Positions 10,730-20,068 are shown, numbered from the stretch's first letter. The stretch is 64,000 nucleotides of DNA from Duganella sp. OV510 (GCF_900100205.1 NZ_FNEQ01000002.1:496001-560000), one strand, 5' to 3'. Notes: generated from the sequence alone by a model not told the origin. Numbers and translations are program-made.

Positions 10730-12253
10730 TCAGGCCAGGCAGACGCGATTGCGGCCTTCCGACTTGGCCACGTACAGCGCCTTGTCGGCGGCCTCCACCA
10801 GCATGCTGGCCAGGTGCACGCCGCGCTGCGGTGAAATGGTGGCCACGCCGGCGCTCAATGTCACCTCGCCAAACGGGCTGCCGTTGTGCGGCATGTGCAG
10901 CTGCTCCACCGCGTGACGGATACGCTCGGCCACCGCCTGCGCACCGTGGATATCGGTATTCGGCAGCAGGATGCCCACCTCCTCGCCGCCATAGCGCGCG
11001 GTCAGATCGCCGGGGCGCTTCGGCGTCAGCGCGCGTATCAATTTGCTGACCGCACGCAGCACCTCGTCGCCGGCGCTGTGGCCATACAGGTCGTTATACT
11101 GCTTGAAGTAGTCGACATCAATCATGATGAACGCCAGCGTATTCTGGTGCCGCATCGCGCGGCTGAACTCATTGCCAAGCGTGACATCGAACTGGCGCCG
11201 GTTGGCCAGCCCGGTCAGGCCGTCCGACATCGCCTGCCGCTCCAGCGTGCGGTTGGCGCTTTCCAGCGCATCGCGCGCCTGGCGCAGTTCCGCTTCGGCC
11301 TGCGCGCGCAGCTTGATCTGGTCGACCAGGCGCTTGCCGAAAAAGCCGATGAACGCCGCCAGCAGCACCACCGCAGCTGAACGCGTAAACGTATCGCGCC
11401 GCCAGCGCTCCAGCATCTCCTCGCGTGACAGCGCCGCCGTGACGAACAGCGGATAATGTTCCAGCGGGCGGAAGCTGTTCAGCCGCACGTCGCCGTCATG
11501 GAAGGAGCGGAAGAAGGCGTTGCCGGTGCGCGCCGGTCCCGCCAGGCGCGAATAGTGGCGGAACAAGTCGCTGTCATGCATGCTGCCGCCGATGCGCGTG
11601 CTGTCAAACGGCTGGCGCAGCATCAGCACGCCGTCGCTGGACAACAGGGCCACGGCGCCGCGCGCGCCCAGGTCAAAGCTTTCATAGAAGCGGCGGAAGT
11701 AGTCGATGTCCAGCGTCGCCAGCACCACGCCGCCAAAACTGCCGTCTGGCTTGTCCAGGCGGCGCGACACCGGCATGATCCACTTGCCGGTGGAGCGGCT
11801 GATCACCGGCCGCCCCACATGCGGGCCGCGCTGCGTGTGCGTGCGATGGTGGATAAAGTACTCGCGGTCGGCGTTGTTGTAGGCCTGGCTCAGCACACCG
11901 CGTGAATTGACGATCCAGCGCCCATGCTCGTCGTAGACGAACAGCCCGACCAGTTGCGGCAGGTTGTCCACCTGCGCGCGCATCTGCTGTTGCAGGCGCG
12001 CCAGCACCTTGTCACTCTGGCCGTCGGTTTCGATACGCTCCACGATGTCGGCCAGCGCGATATCGGCGGCCTTGATGGTGTCGTCGGCCTGCTGCGCCAT
12101 CGCACGCGCCAGGTTGGCGCCCTGCCGCTCCATCTCCTGTAGTTGTTCGGTACGGGCGTGGAAGCTACGCCAGACGTCGACGCCGACCAGCGACAAACAG
12201 ACCACGCTGACAAAAACCGTGGCCCAGAACGTGATGGGGAAACGCTTGAACAT
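10730..12253 (-). CDS. membrane diguanylate cyclase with periplasmic CACHE-type sensor
   Basis: 507 residues from ATG 12253; an in-frame GTG at 12277 would add eight residues, and neither has a good Shine-Dalgarno. Membrane helix at about 6-26, a large extracytoplasmic domain (about 30-270, WIVNSRGVL...SRSTGKWIMPVSRRLDKPDGSFGGVVLATLD) typical of double-CACHE sensors, a second helix at about 285-305, a coiled-coil linker, then GGDEF (about 345-505). The active-site motif is GGEEV, and RPGD five residues before it is the inhibitory I-site. It should make c-di-GMP in response to a small external ligand. It faces the hydrolase gene tail to tail. Confidence 0.9.
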   Translation of the reverse strand: MFKRFPITFWATVFVSVVCLSLVGVDVWRSFHARTEQLQEMERQGANLARAMAQQADDTIKAADIALADIVERIETDGQSDKVLARLQQQMRAQVDNLPQLVGLFVYDEHGRWIVNSRGVLSQAYNNADREYFIHHRTHTQRGPHVGRPVISRSTGKWIMPVSRRLDKPDGSFGGVVLATLDIDYFRRFYESFDLGARGAVALLSSDGVLMLRQPFDSTRIGGSMHDSDLFRHYSRLAGPARTGNAFFRSFHDGDVRLNSFRPLEHYPLFVTAALSREEMLERWRRDTFTRSAAVVLLAAFIGFFGKRLVDQIKLRAQAEAELRQARDALESANRTLERQAMSDGLTGLANRRQFDVTLGNEFSRAMRHQNTLAFIMIDVDYFKQYNDLYGHSAGDEVLRAVSKLIRALTPKRPGDLTARYGGEEVGILLPNTDIHGAQAVAERIRHAVEQLHMPHNGSPFGEVTLSAGVATISPQRGVHLASMLVEAADKALYVAKSEGRNRVCLA

Positions 12254-12314
12254 AAGGTGGCATGCAGGGCGTGGCACTCCCTGCTTTATACAACAAAACC
12301 GGCGCCTGTGCCGT

Positions 12315-13358
12315 TCAGCCTGCGGCCAGCATCGGTTGCAAATGCTGCCACGCCAGATCCGGCGTCAGCTTGACCATGCAATCCTGGTGGCCCAGCGGGC
12401 ACTCGCGCTGCTTGCATGGCGAGCAATCGAGGCGCAATGAAATCGATGCCGCCAGGTCGGAGAACGGCGGCGCGTGATCCGGGTCGGTCGGGCCGTACAG
12501 CGCCAGCACCGGACGGTTCAGCGCCGAAGCGATGTGCAGCAGGCCGGAGTCGTTGGCCACCACCGCCGCCGCGCGGGCGATCAGCGCGATTGCTTCGGCC
12601 AGGCTGGTGGTGCCGGCCAGGTTGAACACCGAGGCGCCAGCCGGCAAGTCCGCCGCCACTTCCTCGCAGGCTTGCTTATCCTTGGGCGAGCCGAGCAGCG
12701 CGATCTGGGTGGTGGCATCGCGCGCCAGCACCGCTTGCGCCAGGCCGGCGAAATGGCGCGCTGGCCAGCGCTTGGCGCCGCCGAATTCGGCGCCGGGCGC
12801 CATCGCCACCACCGGCCGCGCCGGATCGAGGCCGCAGCGTTCCAGCACTGCTGCAATCTGCGCCGCGCTGGCCACCAGCCTCGGGCGCGGCAAGGCGGCG
12901 CGCAATCCCGGCCCCTGCACCGTCACCGGCGGCTTCGCCAGCGCCGCGTAGAAGGCCACCATCGGCCGTGGCGGCGCTTCGTCGTGATGCATCAGGTTGA
13001 TCATGCCGTAGCGGCTTTCGCCCTTGTAGCCGACCCGCTTGCGGATGCCGGCCAGCCACGGGATCAGCGCGTACTTGATGGTATTCGGCAGTACGTAAGC
13101 ATCGGCATAACCGCGCTTGCGCAGCATGCGGGCGAACTTCCAGCGCTGCTTCAGTTGCAGCGCGCCGTGGCGGAACGGCGTCTCCAGCACTTCGTCGACT
13201 TCCGCCACCTGGCGCCACACCGGCGACACGGCTGGCGGCGCCAGCACGTCGATCGGCCGCTCCGGATGGGCGGCGCGCAGCAGTTGCAGCAGCGGCTGCG
13301 CCATGACGGCGTCGCCGATCCAGTTGGGGGAAATAATCAGGGTACGCAATGCAGTCAC
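12315..13358 (-). CDS. waaF: LPS heptosyltransferase II family (GT9)
   Basis: About 347 residues. I choose GTG 13358, with AAGGAG eight bases upstream and a GTGA overlap with the preceding ligase gene, over GTG 13385. Features of GT9/WaaF: ISPNWIGDAVMAQPLL at the N-terminus, PNTIKYALIPWLAGIRKRVGYKGESR, then MAPGAEFGGAKRWPARHFAGLA and VVANDSGLLHIASALNRPVLALYGPTDP. The C-terminus contains CSPCKQRECPLGHQDCM, the cysteine-rich end seen in WaaF. It adds a heptose to the inner LPS core in the cytoplasm. It is coupled to an O-antigen ligase-like gene. Confidence 0.9.
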   Translation of the reverse strand: MTALRTLIISPNWIGDAVMAQPLLQLLRAAHPERPIDVLAPPAVSPVWRQVAEVDEVLETPFRHGALQLKQRWKFARMLRKRGYADAYVLPNTIKYALIPWLAGIRKRVGYKGESRYGMINLMHHDEAPPRPMVAFYAALAKPPVTVQGPGLRAALPRPRLVASAAQIAAVLERCGLDPARPVVAMAPGAEFGGAKRWPARHFAGLAQAVLARDATTQIALLGSPKDKQACEEVAADLPAGASVFNLAGTTSLAEAIALIARAAAVVANDSGLLHIASALNRPVLALYGPTDPDHAPPFSDLAASISLRLDCSPCKQRECPLGHQDCMVKLTPDLAWQHLQPMLAAG

Positions 13359-14581
13359 TGCTGGTTCTCCTTCGCGTTCAGGCACAGTCCCGCCAGCAGG
13401 AACAACATCATCGCGTAAAACAAATTGCTGCGCATCGACCAGAAGATCACTTCCGTCAGGCCAAAACTAAAGTAACTCAACACCAGCAGCATGCCGGCCA
13501 GTGCCGGCGCGTTCAGGTGGTCGCCGCATTGCAACTGGCGGCGGAAGAACAGGAACGGTGCCACCAGCGTCGAACCCCAGGCCAGCAGCCCGACAACGCC
13601 GCCGTACACCAATACCTGCAGCAGGTCGTTGTGGAAGTGGTCGAAATCCAGCACATACGGATGGGCGCGGCCTTCGGCCACCAGCTGTTCCAGTTCGGCG
13701 CGCACGGTCGGGACGCTGGCGCCGGCCAGCGGATGCTTTTCGATCAATTGCAGCGCGCTGCGCCACAGCTCCAGGCGGATGCCGACGCTGGTGTAGCTTG
13801 GGCCGCCGTTGAAGTAGTGCTGCACATCGCTGATGCCTTCGTCGATGCGCTCGCGGGCGCCGGTCTGGGGAATGAAGTAAGTGCTCACCACCAAGGCCAG
13901 CGCCAGCAGCGCCAGCGCCTTGCGCCAGCGGCCGTGCAGCACGTGGCCGAAGCGCACCAGCAGCAGTACCGAAAAGCCGATCGCCAGCCAGCCGCCGCGG
14001 GTGCCGGTGGCGATCGAGCCGGTCAGCCCGGCCAGCGCGCCCAGCGCCGGCCACGCCGCGCTGCGGCCGGCAAAGTCCAGCGTCGCCGCCAGGCACATCA
14101 GGCCCAGGCACAGCATGATGTCGCCAAAGGTGATCGAATTAATCAGGCCGCCGGGACGATCGACGCCCATGCCCCAGCGCTGGTAGGCGATGAACAGGCA
14201 GCCGGCCACCGCGCCGGCGATCAGCCCCCACCACAGCGCCTTGCGGCTGGGACGGCAGGCCAGCACGGTCAGCATGACGCTGCTGGCAGCCAGCATGCGC
14301 AACGGCTTTTCCAGATCGCGCATGCGGCCGTCGCCGTTCATCAGGCCCAGCAGCACGGCCAGCAGCAAGACCGCGCTGAACGCTATCAATACGCCGCGAA
14401 TGTCAGTAAGATGGCGCACCAGTTCCGGCCAGCCCCGGCGCCGATACACGAAGGCGGTGACCAGAAAGGCAAAACTGCATAGGCCGACACCAAAATTGGT
14501 GATCAGCAGCAGGAAGGGAAACAGGAAAATCAGGCTGTGGATCAGGACAGTGCTGGCGCGGGACTGGGTGGTATTATTCAT
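13355..14581 (-). CDS. O-antigen ligase/polymerase family membrane protein
   Basis: 408 residues with about ten hydrophobic segments. The large periplasmic loop has the ligase-like motif SVGIRLELWRSALQLIEKHP, and a following loop contains HFHNDLLQVLVYGG, the region used by WaaL/Wzy enzymes on lipid-linked glycans. Its stop overlaps the waaF start (GTGA), so core synthesis and ligation are coupled. WaaL and Wzy cannot be separated from sequence alone; pairing with waaF favours WaaL. It is similar to the first half of the fusion protein encoded at 15538-17790. Confidence 0.85.
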   Translation of the reverse strand: MNNTTQSRASTVLIHSLIFLFPFLLLITNFGVGLCSFAFLVTAFVYRRRGWPELVRHLTDIRGVLIAFSAVLLLAVLLGLMNGDGRMRDLEKPLRMLAASSVMLTVLACRPSRKALWWGLIAGAVAGCLFIAYQRWGMGVDRPGGLINSITFGDIMLCLGLMCLAATLDFAGRSAAWPALGALAGLTGSIATGTRGGWLAIGFSVLLLVRFGHVLHGRWRKALALLALALVVSTYFIPQTGARERIDEGISDVQHYFNGGPSYTSVGIRLELWRSALQLIEKHPLAGASVPTVRAELEQLVAEGRAHPYVLDFDHFHNDLLQVLVYGGVVGLLAWGSTLVAPFLFFRRQLQCGDHLNAPALAGMLLVLSYFSFGLTEVIFWSMRSNLFYAMMLFLLAGLCLNAKENQQ

Positions 14582-14634
14582 TCATATAATCGTTCATTGC
14601 AAATTGGCAATCCGCCACAGAAGTTCGCACAACC

Positions 14635-15465
14635 ATGCCAGCCGCCCTCATTTCAGTTGTCATTACCACTTATAACCGGCCGGATGCGCTCACCGCCGTC
14701 GTCGAAGCCTGCTTTGCCCAGGACGATCTCGGGTTCGAAATCATTATCGCTGATGACGGCTCGGGCGACAACACGCGGCAGGCCGTCGCCGCGCTGCAGG
14801 CGCGCGCGCCGGTGCCGCTGCGCCATGTGTGGCAGGAAGACCTGGGCTTCCGCGCCGCCCGCGCGCGCAACCTCGGCACGCTGGACGCCAAGGGCGACTA
14901 CATCATCTTCCTTGACGGCGATTGCGTGCCGCAGCGGAATTTTATCAGTCAGCACCGCAAACTGGCGCGCTGCGGCTATCTGGTGCAAGGCAGCCGCATC
15001 TTGCTCAATGAACAAGCCACCCGCCGCGTGCTCGGCCAGCACCTGGACCTGCACGCGCTGGGCGCGGCCGACAAACTCGCCTGGCGCAGCAGCGGCGCGC
15101 TCAACAAGGTGATGCCGCTGCTGCTGACCTTGCCTGACATGGGCCGTGCGCGCCGCCGTTTTACCTGGCGCCGCATCAAGAGCTGCAACCTGGCAGTGTG
15201 GCGCGCCGATCTGGACAAGGTTAATGGCTTCGACGAGAGCTTCCTCGGCTGGGGGCATGAAGACGCCGACCTGGTGTTGCGCCTGTTCAATGCCGGCGTG
15301 ATGCGCAAGGAGGGCGCCTATGCCACCGAAGTGTTCCACCTGTGGCATCGCGAGAATCCGCGCGACCAGGCCAGCAGCAACCGCGCTGCAGTGCTGCAGC
15401 GCGCAGTCGACCGCACCATCATGGCGGTCAAGGGCTTGCGCGGCAGTTGTCAGGCGGGTACATAA
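14635..15465 (+). CDS. family 2 glycosyltransferase
   Basis: 276 residues, GT-A fold. ISVVITTYNRPDAL opens the fold, IIIADDGSGDNT is the nucleotide-binding loop, and FLDGDCVP carries the metal-binding acids. GFDESFLGWGHEDADLVLRL is the C-terminal galactosyltransferase-type acceptor motif of chondroitin-polymerase-like GT2 enzymes. No membrane segment. It is divergent from the ligase gene and just upstream of the ligase-GT9 fusion, so it probably acts on LPS core or O-chain sugars. The donor sugar cannot be told. Confidence 0.88.
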   Translation: MPAALISVVITTYNRPDALTAVVEACFAQDDLGFEIIIADDGSGDNTRQAVAALQARAPVPLRHVWQEDLGFRAARARNLGTLDAKGDYIIFLDGDCVPQRNFISQHRKLARCGYLVQGSRILLNEQATRRVLGQHLDLHALGAADKLAWRSSGALNKVMPLLLTLPDMGRARRRFTWRRIKSCNLAVWRADLDKVNGFDESFLGWGHEDADLVLRLFNAGVMRKEGAYATEVFHLWHRENPRDQASSNRAAVLQRAVDRTIMAVKGLRGSCQAGT

Positions 15466-15485
15466 TATGCCGATATTATTGCCGC

Positions 15486-15494
15486 TGGTATAAT
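15486..15494 (+). promoter_or_regulatory. extended -10 promoter for the ligase-GT9 fusion gene
   Basis: TGGTATAAT matches the extended -10 consensus TGnTATAAT exactly; no good -35 is visible, as is usual for this class. It would start transcription about 37 bases before ATG 15538. A small AT-rich inverted repeat (ATAATAT/ATATTAT, 15462-15479) lies just upstream and covers the stop of the previous gene. Confidence 0.55.
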
Positions 15495-15537
15495 AAAAAT
15501 TCACCCATTTCAACCCTGCTCCCGCCCTGAATTGCCC

Positions 15538-17790
15538 ATGACCACCGCCAGCACTTCGCCCCTCATCGCCGAGCGCGGCAGTCCCCTGTCCTCCACCCTG
15601 TTGTTTGCCTTGCCGGCGCTGGCGCTGACCAGCAAGGTAGGCCTGGGACTGGTGCTATGCATCATCCTGCTGATCTTCCTGCGCCATCCGCGCGCGGTGC
15701 TGGGCGGCCACCTGCAGCACTGGGGCGAGCTGCGCGGCGTGACGCTGGCATTCTTCCTGTATTTCCTGGTGTCGCTGCTGCGCATGGTGCTCGATGAGCA
15801 GGCGCTGCGCACGCTGGACGGCCCGGCGCGGCTGCTGCTTGGCCTCAGCTGTATCGGCGTGATGTTCTACCTGCGGCCGCGCATCCGCTACTTCTGCCTC
15901 GGCCTGTGCGTGACCACCATCGTGGCGGCGCTGGTGGCCTGCTGGCAAGTGTTCAGCGGCGAGATGCCGCAGGCGGTCGGCTTCACCCACCATGCGATCA
16001 CCTTTGGCGACCTGTCGCTGGTGTCGGGCCTGATGGCGGTGTGCTGCCTGGGCGCCTTCCGCGATCCACGCCTGGTGCGGCTGCGCTGGCTGCCCGGCGT
16101 GGCGCTACTGGCCGGCATGCTGTCCACCATCCTGTCCGGCGCCTACGGCAACTGGATGACGCTGCCGCTGGTCCTGGTGCCGCTGCTGACTTATGGCCGA
16201 CGCATGTACGGCCGTCCGCTGCTGCTGATACTGGCGCTGATGCTGGGCATGGTGGCGCTGGCCTGTGTCATCCCGGCCACCGGCGTGGCGCAGCGCATCG
16301 TGCTGACTATCAGCGATGTGCAAGGCTACCTGCATGGCGGCGTGCCTACCACCAGCTTCGGCATCCGGCTGGAACTGTGGCGCGCCGCGCTGATGATGTT
16401 TGCCGAGCATCCGTGGCTGGGCGTCGGCCGCGACAACTTCGACGCCGCCCTGCACGCGCTGGCCGCCTCCGGCCAGTTGCAGGCCGCATCGCCGGCGCTG
16501 GCCTTCAGCAGTGCGCAGAATGACCTGCTGTATTGCCTGGCCACCGGCGGCCTGCTGGACGCCTCGCTGCTGCTGTTCATGTACATTGCGCCGCTGCGCT
16601 ACTTCATTGGCGAGCTGCGTCGTCCGGACCAGGGCCAGCACAGCCTGGCGCTGGCCGGCGTGGTGCTGGTGGTGGCCTTCATCGGTTTCGGCCTGACCGA
16701 AGCGATGTTCTGGCTGATGATGCCGAAAGTGTTTTACGTGATGATGCTGTGCAGCCTGATCGGCATGTGCCTGGCGGTGCGCCACCGTGCGCCGACGCCG
16801 CGCCGCATCCTGATCACCCGCACCGACAATATCGGCGACGTGGTGCTGACGCTGCCGCTGGCCGGCTATCTGAAACAGCTGTATCCGCAAGCCGAGATCG
16901 TTTTCCTGTGCCGCCTGTACGCGGCTGCCGTGGTGGCGCAGTGCCGCCATGTGGACCGGGTGCTGACAGTGGAGGAACTGGGCAAGGACGTTGCCGCCAG
17001 CCTGCGCCAGGCGGACTGCGACACCGTGCTGTTTGCCTTCCCGCGGCGCGAACTGGCCTACGCCGCGCGCCGTGCCGGCATCGGCCGCCGAGTCGGCAGC
17101 ACGCGCCGCGTCTACCACTGGCTGACCTGTAACCGCCTGGTGAACTTCAGCAGTCCGCTGAAACGCCTGCACGAAGCGCAGCTCAGCTTCAAGCTGCTGC
17201 TGCCGCTGGGAGTCGACTACGAGCCGCCGCTGGACGAGATCTGGAAGCTGTATGGCCTGAACACGCCGCGCCATCCGGCCGCCGACGCCGTGCTGGCCGG
17301 TCCCGAATTCAAGCTGATCCTGCATCCGAAGTCCAACGGCAACGGCCGCGAATGGCCGCTGGAACATTACACCACGCTGGCGCGCATGCTGGCGGATGAC
17401 CGCAGCGTGCGGGTGCTGGTGACCGGCAGCCCATCCGAGGGAGAATTGCTGGCGCAGCAGGCGCCTGAATTGCTGTCCTTGCCGAATGTGGAAAACCTGT
17501 GCGGCAAACTGGACCTGGCCGGCTTCACCGCGCTGATCGGCGGTTGCGACGGCCTGGTGGCCAGCGGCACCGGCCCGCTGCACCTGGCGGCGGCGCTGGG
17601 ACGGCCGGTGGCGGGCTTGTTCCCGCCGCTGAAGCCGATCGATCCGGCACGCTGGGCGGCGCTCGGCCCGCGCGCCACCAACCTGGTGCAGCCGACCGGC
17701 TGCGGACATTGCGCCGACCCGGCCAAATGCAGCTGCATGCTGGCTATCACACCGCAGCAGGTCTACGACGTGATCCGCAGCTGGCGTTAA
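15538..17790 (+). CDS. fusion: O-antigen ligase-like membrane domain + GT9 glycosyltransferase
   Basis: 750 residues from ATG 15538 (TTG 15532 is in frame but less likely). Residues 1 to about 415 are a polytopic O-antigen ligase/polymerase domain with SFGIRLELWRAALMMFAEHP and SSAQNDLLYCLATGG. At about 420 the sequence passes without a stop into a GT9 domain starting RRILITRTDNIGDVVLTLPL. Further GT9 motifs are LILHPKSNGNGREWPLEHY, LVASGTGPLHLAAALGRPVAGLFPP and a Cys-rich end (CGHCADPAKCSCM). The two halves match, in the same order, the separate ligase (13355-14581) and heptosyltransferase (12315-13358) nearby. It probably ties a cytoplasmic transferase to a periplasmic ligase step; the exact reactions are unknown. 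Confidence 0.88.
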   Translation: MTTASTSPLIAERGSPLSSTLLFALPALALTSKVGLGLVLCIILLIFLRHPRAVLGGHLQHWGELRGVTLAFFLYFLVSLLRMVLDEQALRTLDGPARLLLGLSCIGVMFYLRPRIRYFCLGLCVTTIVAALVACWQVFSGEMPQAVGFTHHAITFGDLSLVSGLMAVCCLGAFRDPRLVRLRWLPGVALLAGMLSTILSGAYGNWMTLPLVLVPLLTYGRRMYGRPLLLILALMLGMVALACVIPATGVAQRIVLTISDVQGYLHGGVPTTSFGIRLELWRAALMMFAEHPWLGVGRDNFDAALHALAASGQLQAASPALAFSSAQNDLLYCLATGGLLDASLLLFMYIAPLRYFIGELRRPDQGQHSLALAGVVLVVAFIGFGLTEAMFWLMMPKVFYVMMLCSLIGMCLAVRHRAPTPRRILITRTDNIGDVVLTLPLAGYLKQLYPQAEIVFLCRLYAAAVVAQCRHVDRVLTVEELGKDVAASLRQADCDTVLFAFPRRELAYAARRAGIGRRVGSTRRVYHWLTCNRLVNFSSPLKRLHEAQLSFKLLLPLGVDYEPPLDEIWKLYGLNTPRHPAADAVLAGPEFKLILHPKSNGNGREWPLEHYTTLARMLADDRSVRVLVTGSPSEGELLAQQAPELLSLPNVENLCGKLDLAGFTALIGGCDGLVASGTGPLHLAAALGRPVAGLFPPLKPIDPARWAALGPRATNLVQPTGCGHCADPAKCSCMLAITPQQVYDVIRSWR

Positions 17791-17791
17791 G

Positions 17792-17850
17792 TTATTGCGA
17801 CTAATTTATTGCGACTAATTTATTGCGACTAATTTATTGCGACTAAGTTA
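17792..17850. repeat. 14-base tandem repeat x4 between convergent genes
   Basis: Four adjacent units of TTATTGCGACTAAT (17792-17805, 17806-17819, 17820-17833, 17834-17847), the last ending in G, plus a partial fifth unit (TTATTGC). The partial unit supplies the stop codon and last residues of the convergent response-regulator gene. Each unit starts with TTA, so every copy offers the same stop codon on the minus strand. No terminator hairpin is seen here. Confidence 0.93.
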
Positions 17851-18456
17851 TTGCTGGTCGAGCATGCTGATGCGGACCAGGTCAGCGACGTTGTCGACGC
17901 CCAGCTTGCTCATCAGCCGCGCCTTGTGCACTTCCACCGTGCGCACGCTGATGCCCAGCGCCGGGCCGATATCGCGGTTGTGCCGCCCCACCACCACCAG
18001 CTGCATCACTTCGCGCTCGCGCGGCGTCAGCTCGCTCAGCAGGCTGGCGCTGCGTGAACGCCGCTGCAGCTCGCTCTGGTTGACGCGGGCGCGCGACAGC
18101 GCTTCATCGATCGCGCCGATCAGCTTGGCATCGTCAAACGGCTTTTCCAGGAAATCTACAGCGTCGGCCTTGAACGCCGCACGCGCCGTGCTGACATCGC
18201 CATGGCCGCTCATGATGATCACCGGGATCTTGCAGCCGCGCCGCAACAGCTCCTGCTGCAAGCTCAGCCCGTCCATGCCGGACATGCGGATGTCGATCAG
18301 CAGGCAACCGCTCCAGGCCGGCTGCCAGCCTTGCAGGAAAGCCTCTGCGCTGGCGAACACGGCGGTGCGATAGCCGCGCACGCCCAGCAGCAAGCCCAGC
18401 GCATCGCGCACGGCGGGATCGTCATCGACGATGAATACGGTCAAATCATGCTGCAT
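17848..18456 (-). CDS. FixJ/NarL-type response regulator
   Basis: 202 residues. Receiver domain (1-120) with the acidic pair in FIVDDDP, the phospho-acceptor Asp in LLIDIRMSGMDG (about residue 54), Ser/Thr in IIMSGHG and Lys in LEKPF. C-terminal LuxR helix-turn-helix with LTPREREVMQLVV...TVEVHKARLMSKLGV. It is a transcription factor activated by phosphorylation. Its start overlaps the end of the sensor kinase gene by 11 bases, so the two form one operon and a cognate pair. Targets are not evident from the window. Confidence 0.94.
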   Translation of the reverse strand: MQHDLTVFIVDDDPAVRDALGLLLGVRGYRTAVFASAEAFLQGWQPAWSGCLLIDIRMSGMDGLSLQQELLRRGCKIPVIIMSGHGDVSTARAAFKADAVDFLEKPFDDAKLIGAIDEALSRARVNQSELQRRSRSASLLSELTPREREVMQLVVVGRHNRDIGPALGISVRTVEVHKARLMSKLGVDNVADLVRISMLDQQ

Positions 18457-20068
18457 AGTTTTCCTGTTCTTCTACTGTGTCCCGCGCCAGCGGCAGCGCC
18501 ATCCTGAATATGCCGTGATCGCCCACTTCGGCCCACAGGGAGCCGCCGTGCGCTTCCATGATGGACCGGCTCAGCACCAGGCCCAGTCCCAGGCCGGAAG
18601 CCTTGGACGATACAAAAGGTTCAAACAGGCGCGCCAGCAATGCCTCCGACACGCCCTTGCCACTGTCTTCCACCGTCAGCTGCACGCAGCTGCCCTTGCC
18701 ATGCTTCTTGCTATCCAGCTGCTGCAGCGACACGGTGATGCGGCGCTGTCCTTCCGGCTGCTCCTGCACCGCGTCCAGCGCATTGGCCAGCAAGTTGCGC
18801 AGCACCAGCTCGATCTGCAGGCGGTCGGCCAGCATCGCCAGCGGCGGCATCTCCTCCACCTGCAACACCACGCCATGCTGGCGCAGCTGCGTGAAGAACT
18901 GCTGGCTGACCGACGACACCAGCTGCCCGGCCTCGACCGGCTCCAGCTTCATCGCGCCGGTGCGGAAGAAATCGCGCAGCCGGCGCACCACTTCCGCCGC
19001 CCGGCCCGACTCGGCGATCATCCGCTGCACGGCATTTTTCAGCATCTCGCCGCCCTGCCCCGCCTCGCCGCGCTCAATCAGGAATTCGCAGGCCTTGCCA
19101 TAGGCGCCCAGCGCCGTCAGTGGCTGGTTCAGTTCGTGCGCCAGCGCGGCAGCCATTTCGCCGGCCGCCGCCAGCCGCAGCGACTGCTTCAAATCGTTCG
19201 ACACCTGGCGCAGCTCGTCGACCACGATGCCCAGCGAAAAACCCACCAGCGCCAGCATCGCATCCAGCATCTGCAACTGCGCCACCTCGATATTGACCGC
19301 GTTGTTCCACTTGACCAGGGCGCCGATACCCAGCTGCAGCACAAACACCATCAGCGCCGTGCCGTACAGGCCCTGACGCGAGGCCGCCCAGATCACCGGC
19401 ATGAACAGGAAGTAGAAATGCTTGAACTCCGAGGTGGCGATGGTGCCGAACACAAACGTCAGCACGCAGATCGCCAACGCCAGGTAGCCCAACGTTTCAT
19501 AGCGCCACACCGTTGACCTCAGCCTGCTGCGTCCCTGCGCGCTGGACAGCATCCACACCAGCGGCATCGACACCAGCACGCCGACGATGTCGCCGATACC
19601 AAAGCGCAGCACCACCGCCAGCCATTCACCCGACGGGATCAGCCCGGCCAGCGACAGCAGCGACATGTACACCACGTCGTTCAGCAGCGTGCCGGCCACC
19701 ACGATCAATACCCATTCGAACAGCCTGCTGCGGCTATCGAACACGCCACCCTTGCCGAACTTGCGCCGCAGCACCGCGCCCAGCATGCCGTAGCCGCACA
19801 CCAGCCACAGCGACAGCAGCAGCGTCAGCGGCAACCCGGCCGGCATGCCACGCACCACCCACTCGCCCAGCACCAGCGCCACATACCATGGCAGCGCCGC
19901 GCGCCAGCCATGCAGCAGCCACAACACCAGTCCCAGCGCCGGATCGGGATTCCACGGCGTGATGTTCAGGCCGTACAGCGGATCGATATAAGTTGCCCAG
20001 TCAAACAGTACATACAAGGCAATAAACGCCGGGAATGACAGGTAACGGGGCAGGGTTGGGGCGCTCAT
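18446..20068 (-). CDS. MASE1-type membrane sensor histidine kinase
   Basis: About 540 residues from ATG 20068; ATG 20104 would add twelve residues and neither has a clear ribosome site. Residues 1-290 hold about eight hydrophobic helices of the MASE1 type (LYGLNITPWNPDPALGLVLWL, LPWYVALVLGEWVVRG). The kinase core follows: H-box AAALAHELNQPLTALGAYGKA, N-box VLRNLLANALDAVQE, and ATP lid VEDSGKGV...GLGLGLVLSRSIMEAHGG. The HELNQPL H-box is of the FixL/DctB kind, matching its FixJ-like partner. No separate PAS or haem domain is visible, so the signal probably enters through the membrane domain. Confidence 0.9.
   Translation of the reverse strand: MSAPTLPRYLSFPAFIALYVLFDWATYIDPLYGLNITPWNPDPALGLVLWLLHGWRAALPWYVALVLGEWVVRGMPAGLPLTLLLSLWLVCGYGMLGAVLRRKFGKGGVFDSRSRLFEWVLIVVAGTLLNDVVYMSLLSLAGLIPSGEWLAVVLRFGIGDIVGVLVSMPLVWMLSSAQGRSRLRSTVWRYETLGYLALAICVLTFVFGTIATSEFKHFYFLFMPVIWAASRQGLYGTALMVFVLQLGIGALVKWNNAVNIEVAQLQMLDAMLALVGFSLGIVVDELRQVSNDLKQSLRLAAAGEMAAALAHELNQPLTALGAYGKACEFLIERGEAGQGGEMLKNAVQRMIAESGRAAEVVRRLRDFFRTGAMKLEPVEAGQLVSSVSQQFFTQLRQHGVVLQVEEMPPLAMLADRLQIELVLRNLLANALDAVQEQPEGQRRITVSLQQLDSKKHGKGSCVQLTVEDSGKGVSEALLARLFEPFVSSKASGLGLGLVLSRSIMEAHGGSLWAEVGDHGIFRMALPLARDTVEEQENYAA

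Noticed and set aside
17792..17850. Short direct repeats as a CRISPR array
   Set aside because: The 14-base units are contiguous with no spacers and no cas genes are present anywhere in the window.
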